Positions 44,737-55,198 of a stretch of DNA of 64,000 bases are shown here, one piece after another (position 1 is the first letter of the stretch; each line of letters opens with the position of its first letter). Source of the DNA: Prorocentrum cordatum (taxonomy: Eukaryota > Sar > Dinophyceae > Prorocentrales > Prorocentraceae); contig CAUYUJ010015266.1 in assembly GCA_963575745.1 (NCBI GenBank), positions 1 to 64,000 on the forward strand. Reading direction: 5' to 3'. The position numbers and the translations under genes are program-made. The notes below the pieces were generated by a model, which saw nothing but the letters and a program-made list of their open reading frames with translations, was not told the origin of the DNA and made no database searches.

Positions 44737-45598
44737 GCAGCTCATCGAGCGGCGCTGCCCCGACGCCCCCAGAGGCTGCACAGACGGGGAAGGGCAGGCG
44801 ACCCCGAGAGAAGGGTGGCAGTCACACAGCTTCCCCTCCCTCGGTGCGTCTGTGTCACTACGCAGACATCCGCCAATCCGAGCTAAGTGGCGCTGCGTCG
44901 TCATCTTCCCAGCAGGCCAATCCTGAGCCCGAGCGGCGCCAATGGCACGAACGGAGGCAAAGTCGACCCCCCATTGACCGCGCCTGGAGCGCGTGGAAGG
45001 GGCGCTTCCAGCCGCGCCGGAAGCAAGGGACCGGGCAAGGATAACCGTGGCAAGGGCGGTTACGACAGCGGGGTAGATCGCCGCCACGGCGACCGCGATC
45101 AATGGCGTCGCGATGGCGGGTGGCACTGGCACGCCCCAGACGCCCATGCGCCCGTGGCGCTCTGGAGGCGACGCCGATGCAGACACATGCGCCCTCGGCC
45201 CATGCCTGTAAGGTGTACACTGCGTGGCAAGCTGGGCCGCTGGCGGCTATGAGAGCTTCGCGCCCGCGCCTGTCCTAATTCGGCGCCGTCGGAGACTTGG
45301 GGCCCCGATGGTGCTGCGTCGGCCCTGGCCGGCCGCTGCGGCCGGGCCGCCGCGGGGGGGGTCGTTGCCATGCGTTCCCTGCCGCCGTTTATGTACATAT
45401 ACAACCTTGCTTGAACACATACTTGACCGAAGTCTTTTTTCCGGGTCGGGAACAGGGCCCGCGCGCGCCCCCGCGCGCTTAGCCGACGTCATACATTTTT
45501 CCTTTCCACATTGCTTAACGGACGCTCGAACCTCACTTTCCGGCATGTCCTTGGATCCGCTACTATGGACACCAACCTAACCAGTCCTACCTGATGAT
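44737..45598. other. No recognisable gene
   Basis: GC-rich sequence with Arg/Gly/Ala-rich frames on both strands and no motif. A short AT-richer part at about 45395-45530 precedes the truncated LINE. Confidence 0.4.
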
Positions 45599-46150
45599 TT
45601 GAGCCCTGTTGAGCTTAAGTTGGGTAAAGATGCTTTCTGGCGGGCCTGCGCAGGCAAGGCCTGCGAGCGGGCGGTCTGGCAGCAGCTGGGCTGGAGCGAG
45701 TGGCTCAAGGCCAAGCGCGGCGAGGGGCCCGACCTCGACTGGAGCTCGGTGGCGGCCATCCTCGATGTGTGGAAGGCCTTCGAGCAGCTGAGGCACCAGC
45801 GCCTCATCGACGCCGCCGTGCAGCGCGACTTCCCAGTCTGGGCGGCGAAGCTCCAAGTCTCCCTTTACCACATGCCGCGGGCGCTGGGGCTCAACGGCGC
45901 GGTCTCGGACCTCATCGAAGTTCAGCAGGCGGTGCTCGCAGGGGACATGTGGGCCAACGCCTTCACGAAGCTCATCCCGCTCAGCCCGCTCGACCGCGCC
46001 CTGCGGGCCTCGCCGGGCATCGCCCCGTCAGGCGTGGTCGACGACCTGGTCTCCCAGCGCGTGGGAGGCAGCAGGCGCGCGACCGACGACCTCGCCGCCA
46101 GCGTCGCCAGCGTCGTCGGCGAGCTGCGCGCGGTGGACGCCCACGCCACG
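45599..46150 (+). pseudogene. Truncated LINE, reverse transcriptase palm
   Basis: Frame 2. Motif A reads ILDVWKAFEQLRHQRLID (about 45758-45810), the second Asp of the usual KAFD being Glu here. After LIEVQQAVLAGDMWANAFTK and SPLDRALRASPGIAPSG comes motif C VVDDL at 46034-46048. The fingers region before motif A is missing. The reading moves to frame 1 near 46140-46155 (VAAKKSLLLADTPAV), so the frame-2 tail to 46507 is not native. Confidence 0.75.
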
Positions 46151-46400
46151 TCGCCGCCAAGAAGTCTCTCCTGCTGGCCGACACGCCCGCAGTGGCCGCG
46201 GCGCTCGAGAGCCGCCTGGCCCAGGCCGCCAAGGCGCGGCCAGCGGGCGCCGTCCGCAACCTTGGAGTGGATTACGCCCTGGCTGGACGGGCGCCCGGGC
46301 TCGTTCGTCGGCACCACCTCGAGCAGGCCGCGAGGCGAGCCCCACGCCTCAGGCGGCCCTTGGGCCCAGGGCGCCGCCGCCATGTCGCAGCGCGGAATTT
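46146..46400 (+). pseudogene. Truncated LINE, RT thumb region
   Basis: Frame 1 reads AAKKSLLLADTPAVAAALES, then AGAVRNLGVDYALAGRAPGL and LEQAARRAPRLRRP. The NLGVDY signature is typical of the sequence just after the RT catalytic Asp pair in LINE-type RTs. The reading changes to frame 3 at about 46340-46400. Frame 1 stays open to 47523 but is shadow beyond that. Confidence 0.6.
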
Positions 46401-47867
46401 CAAGCAGGGGTCGAGGCCACCTTTGCCTACGGCGTCTGCTGCACGGCGCTCGGCGAAACCGACCTCGACACCGCGCGCGCGATGGCGTTCAGACCAGTCG
46501 AGATTAGGCCCCCAGGCAAAAGTCGCACCGCCGTCCTCGCCGCCATCAGCAGGGACTACGACCCCGTTTCCAAGGCGACGCGCGAACCAGTGCGCACGCT
46601 GTGCGGGGCCGTCTGGGAGCGGTGGTTCCCCAGACAGGCTTTGGACAAGGCCTTCGCGGCGGCCTCGGCAGCGTCGGACAGCTGGGCCGACTGCCGCGGC
46701 CCCGAGGAGGCCGCTCGACTGTCCATGCGCCGCGTGGGATGGGAGGCGACCTCGCTCGATGCATGGATCACACACGACGGCTTTCGCTACAGCGTCAGCG
46801 ACGCCAGCCCGTGGCTCACCAGGAAGCTGCTCGGCCGCAGCTGCGAGCATTGGCAGGCCAAGCAGCCCGGCAAGCACGACGCCTCCTGGCTCGACGTCGG
46901 CATCAACTTCGGCCAGCTTCGGCAGTGGGCGGCCAGCGCCCGCGGCACCTCCCACGAAGCACGGAGCTGGCCCAGCCGCAGCAGCGAGCAGCGCGGCCAC
47001 CTCGGGTCCTGCATCGTCGGCGGTCAGTGGACCAACGCCAGAGAGTACGGCAACAACCCGAGGTGCGCCCCCTCGGACACCTGCGAGCTCTGCCCCAATC
47101 CCGTTGGAGACCTCTGGCACAGGCACCTCTGCTGCAGCGCCATCCCGAACCACGGCCTCGGCCCCCCGAGCGAGATCGCCCTGCTGCAGCCGCAGAAGGA
47201 CAACGCGGTTGTCAAGTTCCTTGTCGTGCGCGTCCTGTCTCTTACCCAGCCGCTCCAGTGGGGGCCCCCCATCGGCGGCTTCCTCGACCACCTCCGCTGG
47301 TGTCGCGGTGAGCCAGGCGAGCTTTTCGTCGGCCAGCCACTGCGCTGCGACGGCCCATTGTGCGATGCGCTGCTGGCCGAGGGCCGCGGTGCGCAGGCCG
47401 CGGGAGCGGTCTTCGAGCTACCTCCAGGCCCCGAGGGGGTCGATCCATGCGTTGGCAGCCGCGCCAAGGCGCTGCGCGCGCCGCTGGTTGGTCCCTGGTA
47501 GAGCACCGAGGGCGCGGAGCTGATGGCGGTGCTCATCGCCCTGCGGCATGCCCCCCCCCCTATCGAGCTGCGCTGCGACGCCGGCTACGTCGTCGACGGC
47601 GTCGACCGGCGGGGCGAGGCCCGCGCGACGCTGGCGTCCTCAGCGCGGGGGCATCTCTTGCGGCAGGTGCGGCAGGCGCTCCGCGACTTCGGTGGCGTAG
47701 GCCCAGCGGGGCTCACGATCGTCAAGATCAAGGGCCACGCCACCGCCGCCCATGTCACCCGCGGCATCATCACGCGGAAGCAGCGCCGTGGCAACTACGA
47801 GGCCGACCAGGTCGCAGGAGGGATCGCCCACCACCTGCGCGCCTCCTCGGCCGAGAGACAGAGGTAG
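46398..47867 (+). pseudogene. Truncated LINE, connector, CCHC and RNase H, broken by TAG
   Basis: Frame 3 from about 46398. A connector contains ATFAYGVCCTALGETDLD, SRDYDPVSKATREPV and VGWEATSLDAWITHDGFRY. A zinc knuckle C-x2-C-x8-H-x4-CC lies at about 47082-47135. RNase H follows: LRCDGPLC near 47343; a TAG at 47499-47501 within VGPW, stop, STEGAELMAVLIALRH; then IELRCDAGYVVDGV; then IVKIKGHATAAHVTRG; and the last Asp motif GNYEADQVAGG at 47792-47824. The next in-frame stop is TAG at 47865-47867. All RNase H landmarks are present, so apart from the internal TAG the domain looks complete. Confidence 0.75.
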
Positions 47868-48859
47868 CAGCGTGCCCAGGTCTTCGTCGACGGCGGCGCG
47901 CGCTCGGCGGCCACGGCTGGCGCTCCAGCGGGGCCGACAGGCTAGACAGCATGCGCGGCTACGTGGCCCGCGACGAAGCCAACGAGGGCCGCCCCCTCCA
48001 CGCTCAGCGCACGTTCGGCACGCTCGGCTCGGGCCCCTGGCACTGCGCGGCGCGTCTGCGCACGGCGCGGACCAAGAAGTCGAAGCAGGTGCGGCGTCGG
48101 CCCCCGCGCGCCCCCAAGATCGCCTCAGCGGCCAGGAAGGCGGCGCCATCCAGTGCGGCAGCAGGCGCGGCCATCGCGGCGGCGGCGGCGGCAGCCGCGG
48201 CAGCCGCCGACGGCGCCGACAGCGACAGCCGCCGACAGCGACAGCCAACCAGGAGCGCTCGGGCCCGGTCGGGGCCAGGACCCCACGCCGAGCGCGGTGG
48301 GTCAGGGGCCCGCGACCGCAGGAGAGGCTGGCTCGGCCCGCGGCGTGGGCCCAGCGTCGAGCTCGCGGGGCCCGCCAACTGCCCCTGCGGGGGAAGCGGC
48401 GGCCCAGGGCGCAGCCGCGGCCAGATGCCAGGTCGCCGGGACTGGACCACGGCCTCCCGCGGGCGGACCTCGGAGGCAGCTGCGAGGTCCCGATCCCCAC
48501 GGCCCGCCACGGCGCAGCCGTCGGCGGGGCCAGCGGCGCCTGCTGTGGGAATGACCGACGCCGAGGACAGCCCGCCGCGGGCGCGCGACGCCCTCGACCA
48601 CATCGCGCAGCGTGCATTCGGATACGTGCTGCGCGCGAGGTGCCACGCCTACGCCAGAGAGCGCCTCGGCAGCATCGAAGCTCTAGCGGCTCAGCGCGCC
48701 CCGCGCGCGGGCGAGGCTGGGCCCATCCGCCGTTTCCGGGCTGACCGCGTTCGGCGGCGTCAGCGCCCGACCACCTCGGCTCGCCCGGCCGACGGCGCGG
48801 CCGCTGGCGAGGCACCAGGCTTCCCGAGCGCCGCCGCCGCCGCCGCGCGGCTGGGCTAG
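47868..48859 (+). pseudogene. Truncated LINE, C-terminal tail
   Basis: The best reading after RNase H is frame 2, to a TAG at 48857-48859: MRGYVARDEANEGRPLHAQ, FGTLGSGPWHCAARLRTA, then an Ala run and a long Arg/Gly/Pro-rich region. It ends with MTDAEDSPPRARDALDHIAQ and FGYVLRARCHAYARERL, which look protein-like. The frame is open far upstream (47360), but that part is shadow. Confidence 0.4.
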
Positions 48860-48889
48860 CCGCTCACTCTTCGGCGCCACTCGCGCGCC

Positions 48890-49040
48890 CCGCCGCCGCG
48901 GCCCGCGCGTCGTCGGCGGCTCCCCGCGCCGCGACGGCCCGCGCGTCGTCGGCGGCGGCAAGCTCCGCCGCGGCGGCCCACGCGTCGTCGGCGGCCGCCC
49001 CGAGCCGCGACGGCCCACGCGTGGTCGGCGGCGTCGCGCT
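48890..49040 (+). repeat. GC-rich ~41-47-bp tandem units
   Basis: About three to four diverged units containing CGGCCCGCGCGTCGTCGGCG and CCGCGCCGCGA. They lie just behind the LINE coding tail, probably in its 3' untranslated region. Confidence 0.65.
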
Positions 49041-49144
49041 CCTGTGCGCCCGCGGCGTGCGCAGGGGGCGTCGGTCACCGCCGTCCTCCCGGGGCTTTGC
49101 CCAGAAAGAAAAAAACGGCTGTTGCGGTGTGCGCAGGCGCTGTG

Positions 49145-49300
49145 GGGGGGGTCGCCACCTACATGCTGCTCGCGTCGTCGTCGCTCGTTGCTCGTCGCTC
49201 GTCGCTCATCTTCGTCGCGCGCGCGGGCGCGGCTGCGGTGCCGGAGCCGCGCGGCGGGGGGGGGCGTTGCATTCCACCCCCGGCCCCCCCCCTCCCCGTG
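49145..49300 (+). repeat. Dispersed (TCG)-containing repeat, copy A
   Basis: GTCGCCACCTACATGCTGCT, then GCTCGTCGCTCGTCGCTC, then GCGCGCGGGCGCGGCTG and a G9 run. The same order occurs at 61555-61745, and the first part occurs inverted at about 60013-60040. Confidence 0.8.
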
Positions 49301-49319
49301 TAAAAACGCGCTCCTACTG

Positions 49320-49570
49320 CGTCGGGGGCGCGAATCTTATGTATTTTGTCGTGTCTCAGTGCCCCCCAGAATTTCTGCGGACGTGATTCGGGGATGCCAG
49401 AAAAGGCGATTTTCGGATCCCCCCCCTCGCGCGGACAGTAACAATTTGTAGTAAGAGGCAGAAAGCAATATTGTAACATTGGAAACTGGACACTGGAAAT
49501 AGCGAAGGGAGCAGCAAACCTTAGCCTCGCAGCCTGATGGCCCCACCAAGGGGCCCGCGGATCTTTTCTC
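49320..49570 (+). repeat. Dispersed repeat, 3' unique part, copy 2
   Basis: GTCGGGGGCGCGAATCTTAT is one unit of the 42-bp family. It is followed by TTTTCGGATCCCCCCCCTCG, ACATTGGAAACTGGACACTG and CAGCCTGATGGCCCCACC, matching 26147-26420 in order. Confidence 0.7.
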
Positions 49571-49794
49571 GACGTCCCCTTCTTGTTATTGTAGTGGCCT
49601 CCGACCAGAGCCGCCGATGCGGGGCGCTATCGATTCTGGTTGCAAAGGAGGACCTTTTATGTTTAAAGAAGCACTCGCTCGAGACAGTCTCATAAGATAG
49701 GAATGTTGAACTCGCTTGGGCAACCGTCGAAGATCCGAAAGTGACGATCTCGCGTAAACAGCCAAACTCATGGGATGTATCTTCCCGCCTTTTG

Positions 49795-50700
49795 GGTCTG
49801 AATGGCGTCAGCCATGGCGTCAGCCTCCGCCTCCCCCGGCTTCTCCTTCCGGGGCCAGAATGGCGTCAGCCATGGCGTCAGGGTTCCGTCCCTCTCCCCC
49901 CTCCGGATCCCCCTCCCCGGCCTGAAGGGCGCCAACCATGCCGTCAGCTACCCTCCTCCTCCCCCCTTCCCCCAAGTTCCTCCTCCCGGGTCTGAATGGC
50001 CTCAGCCATGGCGTCCCCCCCCCCTCTCATGCCCATGGCGTTCTCCCCTTCCCATCCCCCTCCTCCCGCCCGGGCCTGAATGGCGTCAGCCCTCCCAGCC
50101 CCCCCCCCCCGACACCCGAAATGGGTACGGAAAAATTGGGTACAATGCCCAACAACAAATGTTACCCCACCCAAACCAACAGCGGCCGCTGTTGGGTAGG
50201 CGGCCTTCTGTCTCACATGGACACAGGCCGCGGCGACAACGACAACGAGTCCTGTACATAATGAACAGGAGCTGCTGTTGGGCATTGTACCCACTTTTTC
50301 CGTACCCATGAAGCCCCCCCCTCCTATTTCCCGGGCATGAATGGCGTCAGCCCCTCCCCCCCGACAGAGCGAAGGCCCCCCCGCCCCCCCCCCTCTTTTC
50401 TGCCGGGCCTGAATGGCGTCAGCCCCCCCTCCCCTCCTCCCTCCACCCCTTGGCTTTCTCCCCCCCGCCCCCTCCTCCTTCCAGGGCCTGAATGGCGTCA
50501 GCCCCCCCCCTCCCCTCCTCCCTCCCGGGCCTGAATGGCGTCAGCCCCCCCCCCCCCCCGACAGAGCGAACCCCTCCCCCCCCTCCTCCCTCCCAAGCCT
50601 GAGTGGCGTCAGCCCCCCCCCCTCCTCCTTCCCGGGCCTGAATGGCGTCAGCCCCCTCCCCCCCTCCTCCCTCCCGGGCCTGAATGGCGAGGAGAGAGGC
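49795..50700 (+). repeat. Minisatellite of CCTGAATGGCGTCAGCC units, with a MITE inserted
   Basis: At least a dozen copies of the word GGGCCTGAATGGCGTCAGCC or close variants are separated by variable C-rich or CT-rich spacers of about 30-60 bases. Some spacers contain GACAGAGCGAA. The array is interrupted at 50121-50309 by the MITE. The frames give Pro/Ser-rich products only. Confidence 0.88.
50121..50309. mobile_element. MITE with 34-bp terminal inverted repeats
   Basis: The left end (50121-50154) begins ATGGGTACGG and the right end (50276-50309) is its reverse complement with one mismatch in 34. The inside has a second imperfect palindrome, AACAGCGGCCGCTGTT. It has no coding capacity. GAA stands directly on both sides; related units of the host array read GAGCGAAGGCCC or GAGCGAACCCC without an insert, which supports a 3-bp GAA target duplication. 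A second, degenerate copy lies at 24988-25177. Confidence 0.88.
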
Positions 50701-50910
50701 GCTGTCGGAAAAAAGGGAGGAGGTTTCTCGGAGAGGTGAGGTCTGTCCTGGAGGGGGGGGGGGTGAGCGGCCGGGGGTCTGTAGGAGAGAAAGTGGAAGA
50801 GCGGAAAACGATATGTCGGAAGGGGGGGGGCCTGTCTTGGGGGGGCGGCGGGGTGGAGGTCAGTAGGAGAGAAAGCGAAAGAGCGGAAAGGGATATGTCG
50901 GAAGGAGGGC
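50695..50910 (+). repeat. G-rich dispersed repeat, copy 1
   Basis: Words GGTTTCTCGGAGAGGTGAGG, GTAGGAGAGAAAG, GAAGAGCGGAAA and ATATGTCGGAAGG occur in the order seen again at 55795-56140 and 56290-56420. The G runs reach nine bases. No gene. Confidence 0.75.
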
Positions 50911-51144
50911 CTTTTTTCCCGGAAAGGGCGCAGGCCCAGGGTTTTTTTTCCCGGAAAGGGCTCCGGCCCAGGGTTCTCTTTTAGTTGGTAAACCTGTCCC
51001 CCGGTGCCAACTTGAAGGAGGCCGGCGGATTTTTTCCCTGATAAATATCGAGGTCGAAGGAGGCCGGCGGATTAAAATTTGAGGATGTCTCAGGCGAAAC
51101 GCTTGTTTTTGAAATCCCGATCGATAAATCACAGGGTGCGGGGC

Positions 51145-51862
51145 ACCTCAGCACGACCACGCCCCAGCACGACCACGCCCCAGTACGACCACGCCCCAGC
51201 ACGACCACGCCCCAGCACGACCACGCCCCAGCACGACCACACCCCAGCACGACCACACTCCAGCACGACCGCACCCCAGCACGACCACACCCCATCACGA
51301 CCACACCCCAGCACGACCCGATCGATAAATCACAGGGTGCGGACCACCCCAGCACGACCACACCCCAGCACGACCCCACCCCAGCACGACCCCGCCCCAG
51401 CACGACCACGCCCCAGCACGACCGCACCCCAGCACGACCACACCCCAGCACGACCCCACCCCAGCACGACCCCACCCCAGCACGACCGCGCCCTAGCACG
51501 ACCACAGCCCAGCACGACCACGCCCCAGCACGACCACACCCCAGCACGACCCCACCCCAGCACGACCCCACCCCAGCACGACCACACCCCATCACGACCA
51601 CACCCCAGCACGACCCCGCCCCAGCACGACCCCACCTCAGCAAGACCACGCCCCAGCACGACCACACCCCAGCACGACCGCACCCCAGCACGACCCCACC
51701 CGAGCACGACCACGCCCCAGCACGACCACGCCCCAGCACGACCGCGCCCCAGCACGACCACCCCCCAGCACGACCACCCCCCAGCACGACCACCCCCCAT
51801 CACGACCACCCCCCAGCACGACCACCCCCCAGCACGACCACTCCCCAGCACGACCACGCCGC
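51145..51862 (+). repeat. 15-bp minisatellite CCCCAGCACGACCAC
   Basis: About 45 units with variation mainly at the last triplet (CCAC, CCCC, CCGC). Because 15 is divisible by three, every frame is open for long stretches on both strands; no gene is inferred. Confidence 0.95.
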
Positions 51863-51887
51863 CTTGGTTGAGTGGTTGCCTGTCGTC

Positions 51888-52033
51888 GTGGAATGTTTCG
51901 TGGGGTGTATCGTGGAATGTTTCGCGGGATGTCTCGTGGAATGTTTCGTGAGGTGTATCGTGGAATGTTTCGTGAGGTGTCTCGTGGGATGTTTCGTGAG
52001 GTGTCTCGTGGGATATTTCGTGAGGTGTTGCCT
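51888..52033 (+). repeat. 24-bp minisatellite
   Basis: Six units of the type GTGGAATGTTTCGTGAGGTG plus TCTC or TATC, with single-base variation. The unit length is a multiple of three, which opens a Ser/Trp/Asn/Val frame with no further support. Confidence 0.93.
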
Positions 52034-52114
52034 AGTTGTGTATCGTGCAAACGTGTCCATGCTCTACATGTCTATATCCCTTTCCGGGTTCGTGGGTCCA
52101 TCATGTTTAGTGTG

Positions 52115-52670
52115 GTAAACCTGTTCCTGGTGCCGCAACTGAGGTGGGCCGGCGGATTCTTCCCCTGATAAATATCGAGGTCGAGGTGGGCCAGCTGATT
52201 AAATTTTGAGGATGTCTCAGGCGAAACGCTTGTTTGTGAAATCCCGATAGATAAATCACAGGGTGCGGGCCAGTCTTTCGTGTTTTGAGGATGTCTCGAG
52301 CGAAACGCTTGCTCCGCAGAGTTACCGAGGATGTCTCGAGCTACCACCTCCCAGCACGACCACCCCCCAGCACGACCACACCCCAGCACGACCACTCCCC
52401 AGCACGACCACACCGCCTTGGTTGAGTGGTTGCCTGTCGTCGTGGAATGTTTCGTGGGGTGTCTCGTGGACTGTTTCGCGGGGTGTCTCGTGGAATGTTT
52501 CCGGGGAAACGTTAAAAACGGTCGCCCGTGTCTCGTGGAATGTTTCGCGGGGTGTCTCGTGGAAGTGTCCGTCGCCCAATACGGTGTCGTGAAAACGTTT
52601 CCATGCATGCGGTTCTGTATCCCTTTCCAGGTCCGTGGGTCCATCATGTTGGGGGGGGGGGTCATGTTGG
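52115..52670 (+). repeat. Composite minisatellite element, copy 2 (short)
   Basis: The unique part (52128-52268, CTGATAAATATCGAGGTCGA) is followed by an extra GAGGATGTCTCGAGCGAAAC duplication. A 15-bp array of four to five units lies at about 52348-52415, then the same bridge, then three to four 24-bp units interrupted near 52500, then the tail ending GTGGGTCCATCATGTT. Confidence 0.8.
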
Positions 52671-52724
52671 GGGGGGGGTGTCGGAAGGAAGGGGTCCGAG
52701 AAGAAATTTTCTTTCGGAAAAGGA

Positions 52725-53455
52725 AAGTCTGTGTATGCGTGTATGTGTGTATGTGTGCGTGTGTGCGTGTGTGCGTGTGTGCGAGTGTGCGTGTGTTCGT
52801 GTGTGTGCGCGTGTGCGCGTCTGCGCGTGTGCGCGTGTGCGCGTGTGCGCGTGTGCGCGTGTGTGCGCGTGTACGCGTGTGCGTGTGTGCGTGTGTGCGT
52901 GTGTGCGTGTGTGCGTGTGTGCGTGTGTGCGTGTGTGTGTGTGTGTGCGCGTGTGCGCGTGTGTGCGTGTGTGCGTGCGGGCGTGTGGGCGTGTGTGCGT
53001 GTGTGCGTGTGTGCGTGTGTGCGTGTGTGCGTGTGTGCGTGCGTGTGTGCGTGTGTGCGTGTGTGCGTGTGTGCGTGGCGTGTGTGCGTGTGTGCGTGGT
53101 GTGCGTGCGTGCGTGCGTGCGTGTGTGCGTGTGTGCGTGTGTGCGTGTGTGCGTGTGTGCGTGTGTGCGTGTGTGCGTGTGTGCGTGTGTGCGTGTGTGC
53201 GTGTGTGCGTGTGTGCGTGTGTGCGTGTGTGCGTGTGTGCGTGTGTGCGTGTGTGCGTGTGCGTGCGTGCGTGTGTGCGTGTGTGCGTGTGTGCGTGTGT
53301 GCGTGTGTGCGTGTGTGCGTGTGTGCGTGTGTGCGTGTGTGCGTGTGTGCGTGTGTGCGTGTGCGTGTGCGTGTGTGTGTGTGTGTGGGTGTGGGTGTGG
53401 GTGTGGGTGTGTGTGTGTGGGGGGGTGTGGGTGTGGGTGTGGGTGTGGGCGTGGG
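52725..53455 (+). repeat. (TGTGTGCG)n compound microsatellite
   Basis: About 730 bases of alternating purine-pyrimidine sequence, mostly of an 8-base period GTGTGTGC, ending in GTGTGG units. Frames of Cys/Val/Arg on one strand and Thr/His on the other are open throughout and meaningless. Confidence 0.96.
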
Positions 53456-53584
53456 TCAAGCTAGCCAGCTCGAGCGAGTCAAGCATGCCATGCCCATTCC
53501 CACCCGCCCACCCACAACATAAGAAACGGTGATGGCACAACTGGGGGCTGCGCTGGCATTTCAGTGCGAGTGGAGGATACCCCA

Positions 53585-53700
53585 GGACACCGCATTGACG
53601 TCCGCGCGGGATGTGCGCCGCGTCCCATTCCCGCCACACATTTCGCATCGTCGACGACAAGACTGGCCATGTTGAAGGGAACAACGGACACGTTCCGCCC
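53585..53700 (+). repeat. ~115-bp dispersed unit, copy 1
   Basis: GATGTGCGCCGCGTCCCATT, then TTTCGCATCGTCGACGACAA and GGCCATGTTGAAG. Related units stand at 55278-55390 and 55418-55535, the latter two about 141 bases apart. Confidence 0.75.
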
Positions 53701-53755
53701 CCCCCCCCCCCACAACATAAGAAACAATGTTGGCGCAACTGGGTGCTGGCGCGTA

Positions 53756-53758
53756 GCG

Positions 53759-53799
<41 letters not shown>

Positions 53800-53851
53800 C
53801 GTAGTAGTAGTAATAGTAATAGTAGTCGTAGTAGTAGTAGTTGTAGTAGTT

Positions 53852-53898
<47 letters not shown>

Positions 53899-53971
53899 TG
53901 TAGTAGTTGTAGTAGTGGTACTAGTAGTGGTTGTGGTTGTGGTCCTGGTAGTGGCAGTGGTAGTGGTAGTC

Positions 53972-54002
<31 letters not shown>

Positions 54003-54003
54003 C

Positions 54004-54038
<35 letters not shown>

Positions 54039-54050
54039 CAGTAGTAGCAA

Positions 54051-54083
<33 letters not shown>

Positions 54084-54313
54084 CAGTTGTAGTTGTAGTA
54101 GAGTGGGGGTGCGAATAGGTAGTAGTACTAGTAGTACGCTTAATAATACGAGTAGTATAAGCAGGACTACTACAGGTAGTACAAGTAGTCGTACGAGTAG
54201 TAGTACAGAGTTCTAGCACGATGGAAGTAGAAGTGCTAGTCATACTTGTACTACTGCTAGACTAGTAGTAGTGCCATTGGTAGTACAATTTGCAGAACAA
54301 GTAGTAGCAGGAA

Positions 54314-54350
<37 letters not shown>
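53756..54350 (+). repeat. (TAG)n trinucleotide repeat, interrupted
   Basis: Pure and degenerate AGT/TAG triplets run at 53756-54110 and again at about 54310-54349, with a degenerate stretch between. They run directly into (TTG) and segment Y of the tailed repeat. Confidence 0.95.
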
Positions 54351-55198
54351 TGTTGTTGTTGAACATTATTAATTCTAAAGAATAATTATTGTTGGGACCC
54401 CTGGTGCACGGCCCCCCTGCGCCGCCTAGGCCGCAGCTACATTTTCATCATTTTCGTGAGGAAGCCTCAGGTAATTCGATGTGATCAAGATCCGGTTGTT
54501 TTGTTGTAATCCGTTTTCCCTTGCAAAAAACACTATAAAATGACATTTCTTGTTCTAATATAATCAAATTTCAAGAATCCCTTGCAAAAAATAAGGTAAA
54601 GTGGACATTCGCGCGCGCAAGACGAAATCCTTCCAAAAGCTTAGTGTTCGGAGCGATTTTAACATAAAAACATCAAAAAACCAATGGTTTTTCAACAAAA
54701 AAATGTCAAAATCTCATCCCGCGCGCTCTTGCGGATTCGTAGGAAACCCAACACTTTTTAAACATTTCTGTCAAACGGGCTTTTGCGAGCAACTTTTTCG
54801 AACTTCTGCGACAACGGTTGCGCACCTGCCAGGGCCATCATCCCTGTCAAATAATACCATGCGGGACACATTCGTTTTTTCTTCGCGCGCGCACGCCGTC
54901 GTCGTCGGCCGCGGGGCCCTGAATAGTAGCCACGGTCGTCCGCATGCCACGAAGTGAAGTGTCCGAACGTCATAGGGCGGGAAGCTGGGTGTGGGTGGTG
55001 GCGAAGAGTCGTTTGGAAATTTGGTAGAGCTTGAACCGGCCCCCCCACAAAGTGGGGGTATTGCCCGCCTCCTATGAAAACCCTGGCACTGGTGAGAACG
55101 GAGTGTCCCCAGTCTTAAATGATTGTTGTTGTTGTTGTTGTTGTTGGTGTTGGTGTTGTTGTTGTTGTTGTAGTATTAGTAGTAGTAGTAGTAGTAGC

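Larger units (their letters stand above)
45599..49090 (+). mobile_element. 5'-truncated LINE with RT and RNase H
   Basis: The coding sequence begins inside a reverse transcriptase domain, with no endonuclease or RT N-terminal part upstream, as expected for a 5'-truncated LINE insertion. The 3' side ends in GC-rich tandem units and meets a dispersed repeat near 49150. The exact ends are not fixed, and no target duplication was identified. It is a different lineage from the LINE at 1-13201, as the RT motif, the linker and the RNase H sequence differ clearly. Confidence 0.75.
50985..52126 (+). repeat. Composite minisatellite element, copy 1 (expanded)
   Basis: In order: a ~150-bp unique part with CTGATAAATATCGAGGTCGA and CAGGCGAAACGCTTG; the 15-bp array at about 51145-51862; a bridge CCGCCTTGGTTGAGTGGTTG; a 24-bp array at 51888-52033; and a tail ending GTGGGTCCATCATGTT. 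The same order recurs in shorter form at 52115-52670. A second copy of the ATAAATCACAGGGTGCGG word at 51322 lies inside the 15-bp array. Confidence 0.82.

Noticed and set aside
45700-47523. A single 607-codon gene in frame 1
   Set aside because: Only about 46146-46400 carries LINE features; the rest is a shadow of the RT and RNase H frames.
51079-51951. A 290-codon frame over the 15-bp and 24-bp arrays
   Set aside because: Unit lengths divisible by three keep frames open; all frames on both strands are equally open.
52331-54243. Open frames of 250-460 codons across GT and TAG repeats on both strands
   Set aside because: Pure repeat translation (Cys/Val, Thr/His, Ser, Val, Leu runs) with no conserved end or start.
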